A stretch of 18,726 nt of DNA. Origin: Lachnospiraceae bacterium UBA1748 (GTDB lineage Bacteria > Bacillota > Clostridia > Lachnospirales > Lachnospiraceae). The stretch is taken from assembly GCA_002314855.1 (NCBI GenBank), contig DCHQ01000050.1:10066-28791 (forward strand), read 5' to 3'. A program made the translations under genes and the position numbers. Positions 1 to 7,426 of this stretch are shown here, piece after piece. Every line of letters begins with the position of its first letter. The stretch's first letter is position 1. The notes below the pieces were generated by a model. That model searched no databases and was not told the origin of the DNA. It worked only from the letters and a program-made list of their open reading frames with translations.

Positions 1-151
1 CCGTTATTCAATCGTTATGGCTACAGCCAAGAGAGCAAGACAGATTATTGCTGGTGCAGAGCCACAGGTTGTAAGTAAGTGCTACAAGCCTCTTTCAGTG
101 GCAGTAGACGAGCTTAACCAGTCTAAGATTCACATCTTAGGAGATGAATAA
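1..151 (+). CDS. rpoZ: RNA polymerase omega subunit, C-terminal part (5' end outside window)
   Basis: The first complete codon is at position 2, and 49 residues are readable before TAA at 149-151. They contain RYSIVMATAKRARQI, the conserved omega signature that packs against the beta-prime subunit, followed by a proline/valine-rich tail with VAVDEL and KIHILG, typical of Clostridia omega C-termini. Omega is a small non-catalytic subunit that assists assembly and stability of the RNA polymerase core. The gene is followed 22 nt later by an intrinsic terminator. In Lachnospiraceae rpoZ usually sits behind gmk and ahead of rimO, and the downstream order here agrees. The match is by family recall of the motif on a short fragment, but motif and context agree well. 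Confidence 0.85.
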   Translation, partial: RYSIVMATAKRARQIIAGAEPQVVSKCYKPLSVAVDELNQSKIHILGDE

Positions 152-171
152 TTATTAGATTAATGCGGATT

Positions 172-200
172 AGACGTGTCTTTTTTTAGACACGTTTTTT
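172..200 (+). terminator. Intrinsic terminator after rpoZ
   Basis: ACGTGTCT at 174-181 pairs perfectly with AGACACGT at 188-195 around a 6-nt T loop, followed by six T at 195-200. It ends the rpoZ transcript. It lies before the start I chose for rimO, so rimO would need read-through or a promoter I cannot see clearly in 201-229. Confidence 0.85.
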
Positions 201-229
201 CGTGTGAACGTTTTATTTGGATTAGAATT

Positions 230-1552
230 ATGTATGTAATGTTATCGTCACTTGGCTGCGACAAAAATCTGGTGGAAAGTGAAATGATGCTGGGTCTTAT
301 GGCCGATGCAGGATATCAGCTTACAGATGATGAAATGCAGGCTGAGATTATAATCGTCAACACTTGTAGTTTTATTGCGGATGCCAAGCAGGAAAGTATT
401 GATACCTTAATTGAATATGGTGAGCTGAAAAAGACAGGTAACCTCAAGGTGCTTGTATGCGCAGGCTGTTTGGGACAGCGCTATACAGAAGATGTAAAAA
501 ATGAACTTCCAGAGGTTGATATTATTATCGGAACAACAGCATTCGATAAAATAGATCAGGCAATAAAAGAATTCCTGTCTAACAACAAGGCTGCTGCTTA
601 TATTGATGATGTTCAGAAGAAGCTTGTATATGGAAAGAGAAGAATATTATCAACTGGTGGTCATTATGCACATCTGAAAATTGCAGAGGGCTGTGACAAG
701 CATTGTACCTATTGTGCTATTCCAATCTTTAGAGGTAACTTTAGATCTGTGCCAATGGAGGCTGTGCTTGAAGAAGCCAGAACTCTGGCTGATGGCGGAG
801 TCAAGGAGCTAATACTTGTGGCCCAGGAGATAACTGTCTATGGTACAGATATATATGGAAAGAAAAGGCTTCACGAGCTGTTATCAGAGCTTTGTAAGAT
901 AGAAGGCATAGAGTGGATTAGACTTCTGTATTGCTATCCGGAAGAGATATATGATGAGTTAATTGCAACTATGAAGCGGGAGCCTAAGATATGTCACTAC
1001 TTTGATATGCCTATTCAGCATGCAGATGACTATATTCTTCAGCGTATGGGAAGAAGAACTGACAAAAAGTACCTTGAGGAGCTTATAGGAAAGCTTCGAA
1101 GCGAAATACCTGATATTTGTCTTAGAACCACACTTATTACTGGTTTTCCAGGTGAAACTGAGGAGCATTTTCAGTCTATGGTTGACTTTGTTAAAAGTAT
1201 GCGTTTTGACAGACTAGGTGTGTTTACTTATTCTGAGGAAGAGGATACGATTGCGGCTGGTATGCCTGATCAGGTTGATGAGGATGTTAAGGCTAAGAGG
1301 CGCGATATAATCATGGAACTTCAGCAGGAGATAGCCTTTGAAAAGGCCAGTGAGAAGATTGGCCGCAAGGTTCGCTGTATGATAGAAGGACGCATTGAAG
1401 AAGGCGCACTGGTTGCCAGAAGTTATATGGATGCACCAGATGTTGATGGATATGTGTTCATTGATACCGACAGAGACCTTGAAAGTGGTCGAATGGTTGA
1501 TGTTCTTATTACAGACAGTAATGAATATGATTTGATTGGAGAGTTAGTATAA
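230..1552 (+). CDS. rimO: Ribosomal protein S12 methylthiotransferase RimO
   Basis: Radical-SAM enzyme that adds a methylthio group to the conserved aspartate of ribosomal protein uS12. Read from ATG 230 it has 440 residues, matching E. coli RimO (about 441). The N-terminal UPF0004 domain carries the three cluster cysteines C10 (LGCDKN), C46 (NTCSF) and C80 (GCLGQ). The radical-SAM CxxxCxxC is C155-C159-C162 (CDKHCTYC), and a TRAM-like domain closes the protein. LGCDKNLVESE near the start separates RimO from MiaB. The reading frame stays open upstream to a GTG at 176, but that codon lies inside the rpoZ terminator stem and the added residues are not family-like, so 230 (or 239) is preferred. 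The ribosome-binding site is poor (only GGA at 219-221). The stop overlaps the pgsA start by one base (TAATG), which suggests translational coupling. Confidence 0.95.
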   Translation: MYVMLSSLGCDKNLVESEMMLGLMADAGYQLTDDEMQAEIIIVNTCSFIADAKQESIDTLIEYGELKKTGNLKVLVCAGCLGQRYTEDVKNELPEVDIIIGTTAFDKIDQAIKEFLSNNKAAAYIDDVQKKLVYGKRRILSTGGHYAHLKIAEGCDKHCTYCAIPIFRGNFRSVPMEAVLEEARTLADGGVKELILVAQEITVYGTDIYGKKRLHELLSELCKIEGIEWIRLLYCYPEEIYDELIATMKREPKICHYFDMPIQHADDYILQRMGRRTDKKYLEELIGKLRSEIPDICLRTTLITGFPGETEEHFQSMVDFVKSMRFDRLGVFTYSEEEDTIAAGMPDQVDEDVKAKRRDIIMELQQEIAFEKASEKIGRKVRCMIEGRIEEGALVARSYMDAPDVDGYVFIDTDRDLESGRMVDVLITDSNEYDLIGELV

Positions 1553-2172
1553 TGAATTTACCTAATAAATTAACACTTCTTAGAGTGATATTAATTCCGT
1601 TTTTTATATTTTTTCTTTTAAATAATTCATTTGGAAAGCTTGGCTTCTGGATCGCACTTGCTATATTCTGCGTGGCATCATTTACTGATTTCCTCGATGG
1701 ACAGATAGCAAGAAAGTATAATCTTGTCACTAACTTTGGTAAGTTTATGGATCCTCTTGCTGACAAACTCCTTGTGTGTAGTGCGCTTATATGTTTTATT
1801 GAACTTGGCGTTTTACCAGCATGGATGGTAATAATTATTATTGCGCGTGAGTTTATCATAAGTGGTTTTAGATTAATTGCATCTGACAATGGTGTGGTAA
1901 TAGCTGCCAGCTGGTGGGGCAAAACTAAAACAGTATCACAAATGATAATGATTATTTACTATATGGCATTTATGGGATTAGCAGGTGAAGGAGATCTCAT
2001 ATATTGGAACGGATTGTTACTCTGTCATAGATATTCTGTGTTGAATTCAGCTGATCTTTCATCCTGGTCATTAATAGGAACAGGACTTGCGTGGTTATCA
2101 CTTATTTTAACAGTAGTATCACTAGTTGATTATTTAGTGAAGAACAAAGCTGTTATGAAGGACCAGAAATAA
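1552..2172 (+). CDS. pgsA: CDP-diacylglycerol--glycerol-3-phosphate 3-phosphatidyltransferase
   Basis: Integral membrane enzyme making phosphatidylglycerophosphate from CDP-diacylglycerol and glycerol-3-phosphate, the committed step to phosphatidylglycerol and cardiolipin. The CDP-alcohol phosphotransferase signature DxxDGxxARx8GxxxDxxxD is complete: D46, D49, G50, A53, R54, G63, D67, D71. The N-terminus MNLPNKLTLLR is typical of PgsA, and several hydrophobic segments follow. ATG 1552 shares its A with the rimO stop, and GGAGAG at 1538-1543 is a good ribosome-binding site. At 206 residues it is about 20-25 longer than the usual PgsA. The extra length is a hydrophilic stretch around residues 142-168 (GEGDLIYW to SSWSL) just before the last membrane segment. 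That reads as a lineage insertion rather than a frameshift, because the last helix continues normally. Confidence 0.95.
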   Translation: MNLPNKLTLLRVILIPFFIFFLLNNSFGKLGFWIALAIFCVASFTDFLDGQIARKYNLVTNFGKFMDPLADKLLVCSALICFIELGVLPAWMVIIIIAREFIISGFRLIASDNGVVIAASWWGKTKTVSQMIMIIYYMAFMGLAGEGDLIYWNGLLLCHRYSVLNSADLSSWSLIGTGLAWLSLILTVVSLVDYLVKNKAVMKDQK

Positions 2173-2195
2173 CAGATGGTAAAGAGGATTTAGTG

Positions 2196-3494
2196 ATGAT
2201 TGCTGAAACAATATTTGTCGGAACAGAACTTTTGCTTGGTAACATAGTAAATACTAACGCAGCTTATATTGCATCGGAGCTTTCTGGCCTTGGCATTGAT
2301 ACATATTATCAGACAGTTGTAGGTGACAATAAGCAGCGCTTAAAAGGTGTGATAGAGCTTGCGCTTACCAGAAGTGATCTTGTAATACTAAGTGGTGGAC
2401 TTGGCCCTACTCAGGATGATATTACGAAGGAAACGGCTGCAGAAGTGATGGGCCGTGAACTTGTTCTTGATGAAGAATCAAAAGACAGGATTATAGCTTA
2501 TTTTGAAAAGCGTGGTCGTGTTATGACTGATAATAATTTCAAGCAGGCTATGATACCTGAAGGGGCTATAATACTGGCTAATGATAACGGTACAGCTCCA
2601 GGTGTGATAATTGAGTCAAAAGATAATGATGTTATGGATAAGGTGACCAAGCGCGTAGTACTTTTGCCAGGACCTCCTCACGAGCTTGAAGCTATGTTTG
2701 AAGATAAGCTTATTCCATATCTTCAGGAGGTTAACGCCCTTGATAAGCAGGTGTTCTATTCACGTATTGTAAAAATCTGTGGGCGAAGCGAAAGCGAAAT
2801 TGCAACTATTCTTGACGATTTAATCAATATGAATGGTGCAGTTACAGTGGCTCCTTATGCAAAAACATGCGAAGTTCATGTAAGAGTTACAGCCAAGGCT
2901 GAAACAATAGACGCTGCTAAGAAACTGGTTAAGCCTGTTGTTAATGAGATTAAATCTAGACTTGGCGACAGTGTATATACTACTCATGAGGAAAGAACTC
3001 TTGAGCAGACAGTTGTTGATCTTCTTGTTGCCAATGATTTGACAATTACAACAGTTGAGTCATGTACAGGAGGACTCATAGCAGGACGACTGATTAATGT
3101 ACCTGGCGTATCGGAAGTATATAAGTCAGGTGAGATAACATATTCTAATAAAGCCAAAAGAAGAATTCTTGGTGTCAAGAAATCAACTCTTCAGAAGCAC
3201 GGTGCAGTTTCCAGTCAGACAGTTAAGGAGATGTGCCTTGGAGCAGCATTCTTTAATAAAGCAGATGTAGCAGTTGCGGTATCTGGAATTGCTGGTCCTG
3301 ATGGAGGAACTCCTGAAAAACCAGTGGGGCTTGTGTATATTGGTGTTAATGTATGCGGTCAGGTTACCACAGCGGAGTATCATTTAAAGGGCAATCGTGA
3401 AAAGGTTAGAAACACGGCGGTAGCCGAAAGTCTTATATTGCTTAGAAAGTGTATTCTGGAATACTATAGTAAGAAAACATTTGGAACTCCATAA
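2196..3494 (+). CDS. cinA: CinA: ADP-ribose pyrophosphatase / nicotinamide-nucleotide amidase
   Basis: Two-domain cytosolic protein of NAD salvage, also named competence-inducible protein A. The N-terminal MoCF/COG1058 domain (about 1-170) shows VGTELLLG (8-15), SGGLGPTQDD (66-75) and LPGPPHELEAMF (157-168). The C-terminal PncC amidase domain (about 268-425) shows ESCTGG (288-293) and SGIAGPDGGTPEKP (363-376). I chose ATG 2196 over the adjacent GTG 2193 because AAAGAGG at 2181-2187 is spaced 8 nt from it and MIAETIFVGTELLLG matches the family start. That gives 432 residues, slightly longer than the usual 410-420, with an insertion near ESKDNDVMDKVTK (140-152). It lies 23 nt after pgsA in the same direction and is closed by the terminator at 3567. 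In Gram-positives cinA often lies next to recA and can be co-transcribed with it, but here a strong terminator and a separate recA promoter stand between them. Confidence 0.95.
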   Translation: MIAETIFVGTELLLGNIVNTNAAYIASELSGLGIDTYYQTVVGDNKQRLKGVIELALTRSDLVILSGGLGPTQDDITKETAAEVMGRELVLDEESKDRIIAYFEKRGRVMTDNNFKQAMIPEGAIILANDNGTAPGVIIESKDNDVMDKVTKRVVLLPGPPHELEAMFEDKLIPYLQEVNALDKQVFYSRIVKICGRSESEIATILDDLINMNGAVTVAPYAKTCEVHVRVTAKAETIDAAKKLVKPVVNEIKSRLGDSVYTTHEERTLEQTVVDLLVANDLTITTVESCTGGLIAGRLINVPGVSEVYKSGEITYSNKAKRRILGVKKSTLQKHGAVSSQTVKEMCLGAAFFNKADVAVAVSGIAGPDGGTPEKPVGLVYIGVNVCGQVTTAEYHLKGNREKVRNTAVAESLILLRKCILEYYSKKTFGTP

Positions 3495-3566
3495 TGGGTG
3501 CTATAGTGTATTGCATTGCTAACTACAGATTAGTATATTGAAAATCTATGATAATTATGATATTTT

Positions 3567-3603
3567 ACTGCATAGGAAGAATCTTCTTCCTATGCAGTTT
3601 TTA
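3567..3603 (+). terminator. Strong intrinsic terminator after cinA
   Basis: A long perfect stem, 3567-3581 against 3584-3598, begins ACTGCATAGGAAGAA and continues into five T and a further T-rich run. It ends the rimO-pgsA-cinA transcript 72 nt after the cinA stop and insulates recA from it. Confidence 0.92.
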
Positions 3604-3604
3604 T

Positions 3605-3779
3605 TTATTCTAATTAGTCGAAGACCATTATCGGTCAGAATATGTGGTTTCCACATTAATATCCCTTAATAAATGATTATTGAAGGAGGTAAAAGGGCAA
3701 AATATTGGACTTTATATATGGTAAAACCTATATATAGACGAGATTTTTAATGATTTGAAAAAAAGTTAAAAAGAAGTTG
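3605..3779 (+). other. Unexplained gap with serial hairpins and an orphan Shine-Dalgarno
   Basis: No convincing gene. Three short stem-loops lie in series: GACC 3623-3626 with GGTC 3633-3636; ATGTGG 3642-3647 with CCACAT 3651-3656; and CCTTAATAA 3664-3672 with TTATTGAAGG 3677-3686, with one bulged G. The 3' arm of the last contains the AAGG of a textbook Shine-Dalgarno (AAGGAGGT, 3683-3690). The only starts after it are TTG 3705 (10 codons, reading MDFIYGKTYI, stop 3735-3737) and ATG 3718 (10 codons, too far from the SD). Near 3713-3735 is an imperfect TATATA inverted repeat. The layout resembles a leader RNA with a sequestered ribosome-binding site, but I recognise no known riboswitch class and no clear promoter for it. 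Confidence 0.4.
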
Positions 3780-3808
3780 TTGACAAAACCGAACAAATGT
3801 TTTAATCT
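3780..3808 (+). promoter_or_regulatory. recA promoter
   Basis: A perfect -35 TTGACA at 3780-3785 is followed after 17 nt by a weak -10 TAATCT at 3803-3808. The first LexA box fills the spacer, and the second lies just past the expected start of transcription. A consensus -35 with a poor -10 under a repressor fits SOS control. The -10 assignment is the uncertain part. Confidence 0.7.
3790..3803. promoter_or_regulatory. LexA (SOS) box 1 of recA
   Basis: CGAACAAATGTTTT resembles the Gram-positive LexA/DinR operator CGAAC-N4-GTTCG. The left half is perfect, and the right half has GTTT in place of GTTC. It sits between the -35 and -10, so bound LexA would block polymerase. Confidence 0.75.
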
Positions 3809-3816
3809 AAGTTATG

Positions 3817-3830
3817 TGAACGGATGTTCG
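3817..3830. promoter_or_regulatory. LexA (SOS) box 2 of recA
   Basis: TGAACGGATGTTCG contains an exact GAAC-N4-GTTC core (3818-3829) of the Gram-positive LexA operator. It lies 27 nt (start to start) downstream of box 1, close to the predicted transcription start. Two boxes on one side of the helix-turn register could allow cooperative repression; that last point is inference. Confidence 0.85.
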
Positions 3831-3884
3831 CCTGATTTGTGATATTTATTCGGAATACTATTAATGTTTTAAAAGGAGTTTGAG

Positions 3885-4943
3885 ATGGAAAGAGAAGACA
3901 AGCTTAAGGCATTGGATGCTGCTATGATGCAGGTAGAGAGACAGTTTGGTAAGGGTGCAGTTATTAAACTTGGTGACCCAGCTTCCAAGCTTAATGTTGA
4001 TGCTATACCAACAGGTTCGCTTAGCCTTGATCTGGCACTTGGTATAGGTGGTATTCCTAAGGGAAGAGTTATAGAGATTTTTGGACCTGAGTCATCAGGT
4101 AAGACAACAGTAACACTTCATATGATTGCTGAGGTACAGAAGCGTGGTGGTATCGCAGGATTTATCGATGCAGAACATGCACTTGATCCAGTATATGCAG
4201 CAGCTATTGGTGTTGATGTTGACAATTTATATATCAATCAGCCTGATTATGGTGAGCAGGGACTTGAGATTGCTGAGACAATGGTTAGATCTGGTGCCAT
4301 GGATATCGTAGTAGTAGACTCGGTAGCTGCACTTACACCTAAGGCAGAGCTTGAAGGTGATATGGGAGATTCTCATGTAGGTCTTCAGGCAAGACTTATG
4401 AGCCAGGCTCTTAGAAAGTTGGCAGGTGCTATTTCTAAGTCTAACTGTACTGTTGTATTTATCAACCAGCTTCGTGAGAAAGTTGGCGTAATATATGGCA
4501 ATCCTCAGGTTACAACTGGTGGTAATGCACTTAAGTATTATTCGTCAGTACGTATGGATGTAAGAAGAGTCGAGCAGTTAAAGGCTGGCGGAGAGTTCGT
4601 TGGTAACCGTACTAAGGTTAAGATTGTTAAGAATAAGGTGGCTCCACCATTCAAGGAGGCAGAATTTGATATCATGTTCGGTGAGGGTATTTCATTTGAA
4701 GGTGATGTGCTTGATATAGCTGCTGACCTCGATATTATTAACAAGAGTGGTGCATGGTATGCATATGATGGCAATAAGATCGGTCAGGGTAGAGAGAATG
4801 CTAAGCAGTTCCTTAAGGATAATCCTGATGTATGTGCTAAAATCGATGCAGCAATCCGTGCTCATTACAACCTGGCTGGTACTCCATCAGAGCTTGATTT
4901 AAAGAGCTCGGCTAAGAAGAGTAGCAAAGATGCAAGTAACTAA
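3885..4943 (+). CDS. recA: Recombinase RecA
   Basis: ATP-dependent strand-exchange protein for homologous recombination, and co-protease that triggers LexA self-cleavage in the SOS response. It has 352 residues, the normal length. Walker A GPESSGKT is at 67-74, Walker B is the IVVVDS stretch near 140-145, and the loop-2/ATP-sensing region shows FINQLREKVGV and NPQVTTGGNALK. The N-terminal MEREDKLKALDAA is typical of Clostridia. ATG 3885 follows AAAAGGAG (3871-3878) by 6 nt. Expression should be SOS-inducible through the two upstream LexA boxes. The last 14 nt overlap recX. Nineteen of its 27 leucine codons are CTT by my hand count, relevant to the AAG tRNA at 7427. Confidence 0.98.
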   Translation: MEREDKLKALDAAMMQVERQFGKGAVIKLGDPASKLNVDAIPTGSLSLDLALGIGGIPKGRVIEIFGPESSGKTTVTLHMIAEVQKRGGIAGFIDAEHALDPVYAAAIGVDVDNLYINQPDYGEQGLEIAETMVRSGAMDIVVVDSVAALTPKAELEGDMGDSHVGLQARLMSQALRKLAGAISKSNCTVVFINQLREKVGVIYGNPQVTTGGNALKYYSSVRMDVRRVEQLKAGGEFVGNRTKVKIVKNKVAPPFKEAEFDIMFGEGISFEGDVLDIAADLDIINKSGAWYAYDGNKIGQGRENAKQFLKDNPDVCAKIDAAIRAHYNLAGTPSELDLKSSAKKSSKDASN

Positions 4944-5550
4944 GCTTCAGCCACTTGATAAAAAAAGATATATTGTTTATGTAGATGATAGTGTCGCCTT
5001 TGTTTTATACAAGGGCGACCTATTTACATATAGGATAGAAGAGGGCCAGGAGATTTCAGAGGCGAGCTACGATAGTATTTGCCAGGAAATATTACCGAAG
5101 AGAGCGTTGCTTAGACTTGGTCATCTTCTTGAAAAGAGAGATTATACTGAAAAACAGCTTCGAGATAAGCTTCGTGAGGGCTATTATCCGGTACCAGCTA
5201 TTGATTATGCGATTAATAAAGTTAAGGGTTATGGCTTTGTGGATGATGAGCGATATGCCATGCGTTACATAGAATGTTCCTTGGCTAAAAAGAGCAAGAA
5301 CAGGATTAAATCGGATCTATTTCTTAAAGGTGTTGATAAGGATACTATAGAAAGAGCCTTTGATAATCTTGAGGAAGAAGGTACCGCTCAGGATGAGGGC
5401 GCCTTGGTCAGAGCAATACTTACCAAAAGACATTATTACGAAAGTGAGCGAACAGCCAAAGATAAGGCTAAGCAGATGAATTATCTTCTTGGTAAAGGAT
5501 TTAGTATGAGTGTTATAAAAAGTGAGCTTGAACTTGACATAACATTGTAA
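4930..5550 (+). CDS. recX: Regulatory protein RecX
   Basis: Modulator that binds RecA filaments and limits their extension and activity. It has 206 residues, as usual for Firmicute RecX. The middle and C-terminal parts show the three tandem three-helix repeats of the family: around LLRLGHLLEKRDYTEKQLRDKL, then VKGYGFVDDERYAMRYIE with the highly conserved G-[FY]-[IV]-[DN]-D-x-x-[YF]-A motif, then a repeat ending GFSMSVIKSEL. A start at ATG 4930 overlaps the recA end by 14 nt with only a weak ribosome-binding site (AAGAAG), so translation is probably coupled to recA. Co-transcription places the antagonist under the same SOS control as its target. Confidence 0.93.
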   Translation: MQVTKLQPLDKKRYIVYVDDSVAFVLYKGDLFTYRIEEGQEISEASYDSICQEILPKRALLRLGHLLEKRDYTEKQLRDKLREGYYPVPAIDYAINKVKGYGFVDDERYAMRYIECSLAKKSKNRIKSDLFLKGVDKDTIERAFDNLEEEGTAQDEGALVRAILTKRHYYESERTAKDKAKQMNYLLGKGFSMSVIKSELELDITL

Positions 5551-5585
5551 AACATATAAACTAAAACTGTTGTGTTATGACATAT

Positions 5586-5611
5586 AGAATGACGTATTTT
5601 GTTCATTCTTT
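5586..5611 (+). terminator. Possible weak terminator or hairpin between recX and rny
   Basis: AGAATGA at 5586-5592 pairs with TCATTCT at 5603-5609 around a 10-nt loop, followed only by a short T run. An outer CATATAA (from 5553) can pair with TTATATG (5615-5621). The stem is AU-rich and the tail short, so it may attenuate rather than end the recA-recX transcript. The rest of the 113-nt gap holds a TACAAT (5629-5634) that could be a -10 without a good -35. Confidence 0.35.
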
Positions 5612-5647
5612 CAGTTATATGTTAATCGTACAATGAAAATTTAATAA

Positions 5648-5660
5648 AGGAGGTGCTCCT
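5648..5660 (+). promoter_or_regulatory. rny ribosome-binding site inside a small hairpin
   Basis: AGGAG (5648-5652), GTG loop, CTCCT (5656-5660) make a perfect 5-bp hairpin that contains the full Shine-Dalgarno AGGAGG, 10 nt before the ATG. The SD would be masked when folded. It decides the rny start and may tune its translation. Confidence 0.6.
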
Positions 5661-5663
5661 GCA

Positions 5664-7220
5664 ATGGAAATTGCTATAGCAGCAGTTGTTGCAGTCGTAG
5701 TTACTGCCCTTATCGCTATTCCTGTTTCAGCTAAGGTATCTGTTAATAAGTACAAAGCTGATGAAGAGCGCAAGCTTGGAAGTGCTGATGAAAAGGCTAG
5801 AAACATTATCGATGAAGCCCTTAAGACTGCGGAAGCCAAGAAGAGAGAGTCTTTACTTGAAGTTAAGGAAGAAACTCTTAAGGCTAAGTCTGAACTTGAT
5901 AAAGAGATTAAGGAAAGAAGAAACGAAATCTCTCGTCAGGAAAGACGTATTCAGCAGAAGGAAGAGAACATTGATAAGAAGACTGAAGCAATAGAACGTA
6001 AAGAGACTTCCCTTGCTGCAAGAGAGGATAATCTTGCAAAGCAGAGAGAAGAAGTTGCTAAGCTTAATGAGCAGAGAATCAAAGAACTTGAACGAATCTC
6101 AGGTTTAACCTCCGAGCAAGCAAAAGAATACTTATTGAAAGCTGTTGAAGATGATGTTAAGCACGAAACTGCAGTTATGATTAAAGAACTGGAGACACGT
6201 GCAAAGGATGAAGCTGATAAGAAAGCCAAAGAGTATGTGGTTAATGCCATTCAGAGATGTGCTGCTGACCATGTATCTGAGACTACAATATCAGTTGTTC
6301 AGCTTCCTAGTGATGAGATGAAGGGTCGAATCATTGGTAGAGAGGGTAGAAATATTCGTACTCTTGAAACAATGACAGGTGTAGAACTTATTATTGATGA
6401 TACACCAGAAGCAGTTGTATTATCTGCATTTGATCCTGTAAGAAGAGAAATCGCAAGAATTGCTCTTGAGAAACTCATCGTTGATGGTCGTATTCACCCA
6501 GCTCGAATTGAAGAGATGGTTGAAAAGGCTAAGAAGGAAGTTGAGACTATGATGAAGGAAGAGGGTGAAGCAACCTTACTTGAAGTAGGTGTGCATGGTA
6601 TTCATCCTGAACTCGTCAAATTACTTGGTCGTATGAAGTTCCGTACAAGCTATGGACAGAATGCACTTAAGCATTCTATAGAAGTAGCTCACCTTTCAGG
6701 ATTACTTGCATCAGAGCTTGGTCTTGACGTACGTCTTGCTAAGCGTGCTGGTCTCTTACATGATATAGGTAAGGCTGTAGACCACGAGATGGAAGGTTCA
6801 CATATCCAGCTTGGTGCAGAACTTTGTCGTAAATACAAGGAAAATGCAACTGTTATTAACGCAGTTGAGTCTCACCACGGTGATGTTGAGCCAACATCGT
6901 TAATTGCATGTATAGTACAAGCTGCTGATACTATATCAGCTGCTAGACCTGGAGCTAGAAGAGAGACACTTGAAACATATACAACCAGGTTAACTCAGTT
7001 AGAAGAGATTACAAACAGCTTCAAGGGTGTTGATAAAGCTTTTGCTATTCAGGCCGGAAGAGAGGTTCGTGTAATGGTTGTTCCTGAACAGGTTACCGAT
7101 TCCGATATGGTTCTTATGGCAAGAAATATTGCTAATAAGATTGAGGCAGAGATGTCTTATCCAGGTCAGATCAAGGTTAGTATGATCAGAGAATCACGAG
7201 TTACAGATTTTGCAAAATAA
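5664..7220 (+). CDS. rny: Ribonuclease Y
   Basis: Membrane-anchored endoribonuclease that initiates mRNA decay in Firmicutes. It has 518 residues, the standard length. Layout: one N-terminal membrane anchor (about 3-22), a long charged coiled coil (about 30-200, rich in K/E/R heptads), a KH RNA-binding domain with GRIIGREGRN (221-230), and an HD domain with H337 (LKHSIE) and the HD pair H366-D367 (LLHDIGK). ATG 5664 follows a strong AGGAGG that lies in a hairpin. It sits 113 nt after recX, and two tandem terminators close it. The recA-rny adjacency is common in Clostridia. No defects are seen. Confidence 0.97.
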   Translation: MEIAIAAVVAVVVTALIAIPVSAKVSVNKYKADEERKLGSADEKARNIIDEALKTAEAKKRESLLEVKEETLKAKSELDKEIKERRNEISRQERRIQQKEENIDKKTEAIERKETSLAAREDNLAKQREEVAKLNEQRIKELERISGLTSEQAKEYLLKAVEDDVKHETAVMIKELETRAKDEADKKAKEYVVNAIQRCAADHVSETTISVVQLPSDEMKGRIIGREGRNIRTLETMTGVELIIDDTPEAVVLSAFDPVRREIARIALEKLIVDGRIHPARIEEMVEKAKKEVETMMKEEGEATLLEVGVHGIHPELVKLLGRMKFRTSYGQNALKHSIEVAHLSGLLASELGLDVRLAKRAGLLHDIGKAVDHEMEGSHIQLGAELCRKYKENATVINAVESHHGDVEPTSLIACIVQAADTISAARPGARRETLETYTTRLTQLEEITNSFKGVDKAFAIQAGREVRVMVVPEQVTDSDMVLMARNIANKIEAEMSYPGQIKVSMIRESRVTDFAK

Positions 7221-7245
7221 AGCACAAACTAATCAATAAGTAATG

Positions 7246-7276
7246 GATCCGAGGATATTTTTCCTCGGATCTTTTT
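7246..7276 (+). terminator. First of two tandem terminators after rny
   Basis: GATCCGAGGA (7246-7255) pairs perfectly with TCCTCGGATC (7262-7271), loop of 6, then TTTTT (7272-7276). It lies 25 nt after the rny stop. Confidence 0.92.
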
Positions 7277-7291
7277 GTCTCTAGGCAACGA

Positions 7292-7315
7292 CTTCTGCGA
7301 AAGCAGAAGGTTTTT
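7292..7315 (+). terminator. Second tandem terminator after rny, GAAA tetraloop
   Basis: CTTCTGC (7292-7298), stable GAAA tetraloop (7299-7302), GCAGAAG (7303-7309), then G and five T (7311-7315). It begins 16 nt after the previous terminator tail and would catch read-through before the strong tRNA promoter. Confidence 0.85.
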
Positions 7316-7386
7316 ATGAATGTTTTGTAGGATATATTTCGCAAAAGATATATAATAAAAATAATTAAAAAAATTTAGAAATAGTG

Positions 7387-7415
7387 TTGACATATGAATA
7401 CAAGGATGTTATTAT
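7387..7415 (+). promoter_or_regulatory. Promoter of tRNA-Leu(AAG)
   Basis: Consensus TTGACA (7387-7392), 17-nt spacer, TATTAT (7410-7415). The -10 ends 11 nt before the tRNA, so the 5' leader is only a few bases. A TATAAT at 7413-7418 overlaps but would give a 20-nt spacer. Confidence 0.85.
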
Positions 7416-7426
7416 AATCAAGTCGC

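Noticed and set aside
176..229. Upstream extension of rimO to GTG 176
   Set aside because: The codon lies inside the rpoZ terminator stem, and the added residues (SFFRHVFSCERF) are unlike any RimO N-terminus.
1509..1922. 137-residue minus-strand frame over pgsA
   Set aside because: It is the shadow of pgsA, whose phosphotransferase signature is complete in the plus frame.
3713..3735. TATATATGG / CCTATATATA as a terminator or operator
   Set aside because: It is imperfect, AT-only apart from two pairs, and followed by no T run, so it is not distinguishable from composition.
7413..7418. TATAAT as the -10 of the first tRNA gene
   Set aside because: It would give a 20-nt spacer from TTGACA, whereas the overlapping TATTAT at 7410 gives 17.
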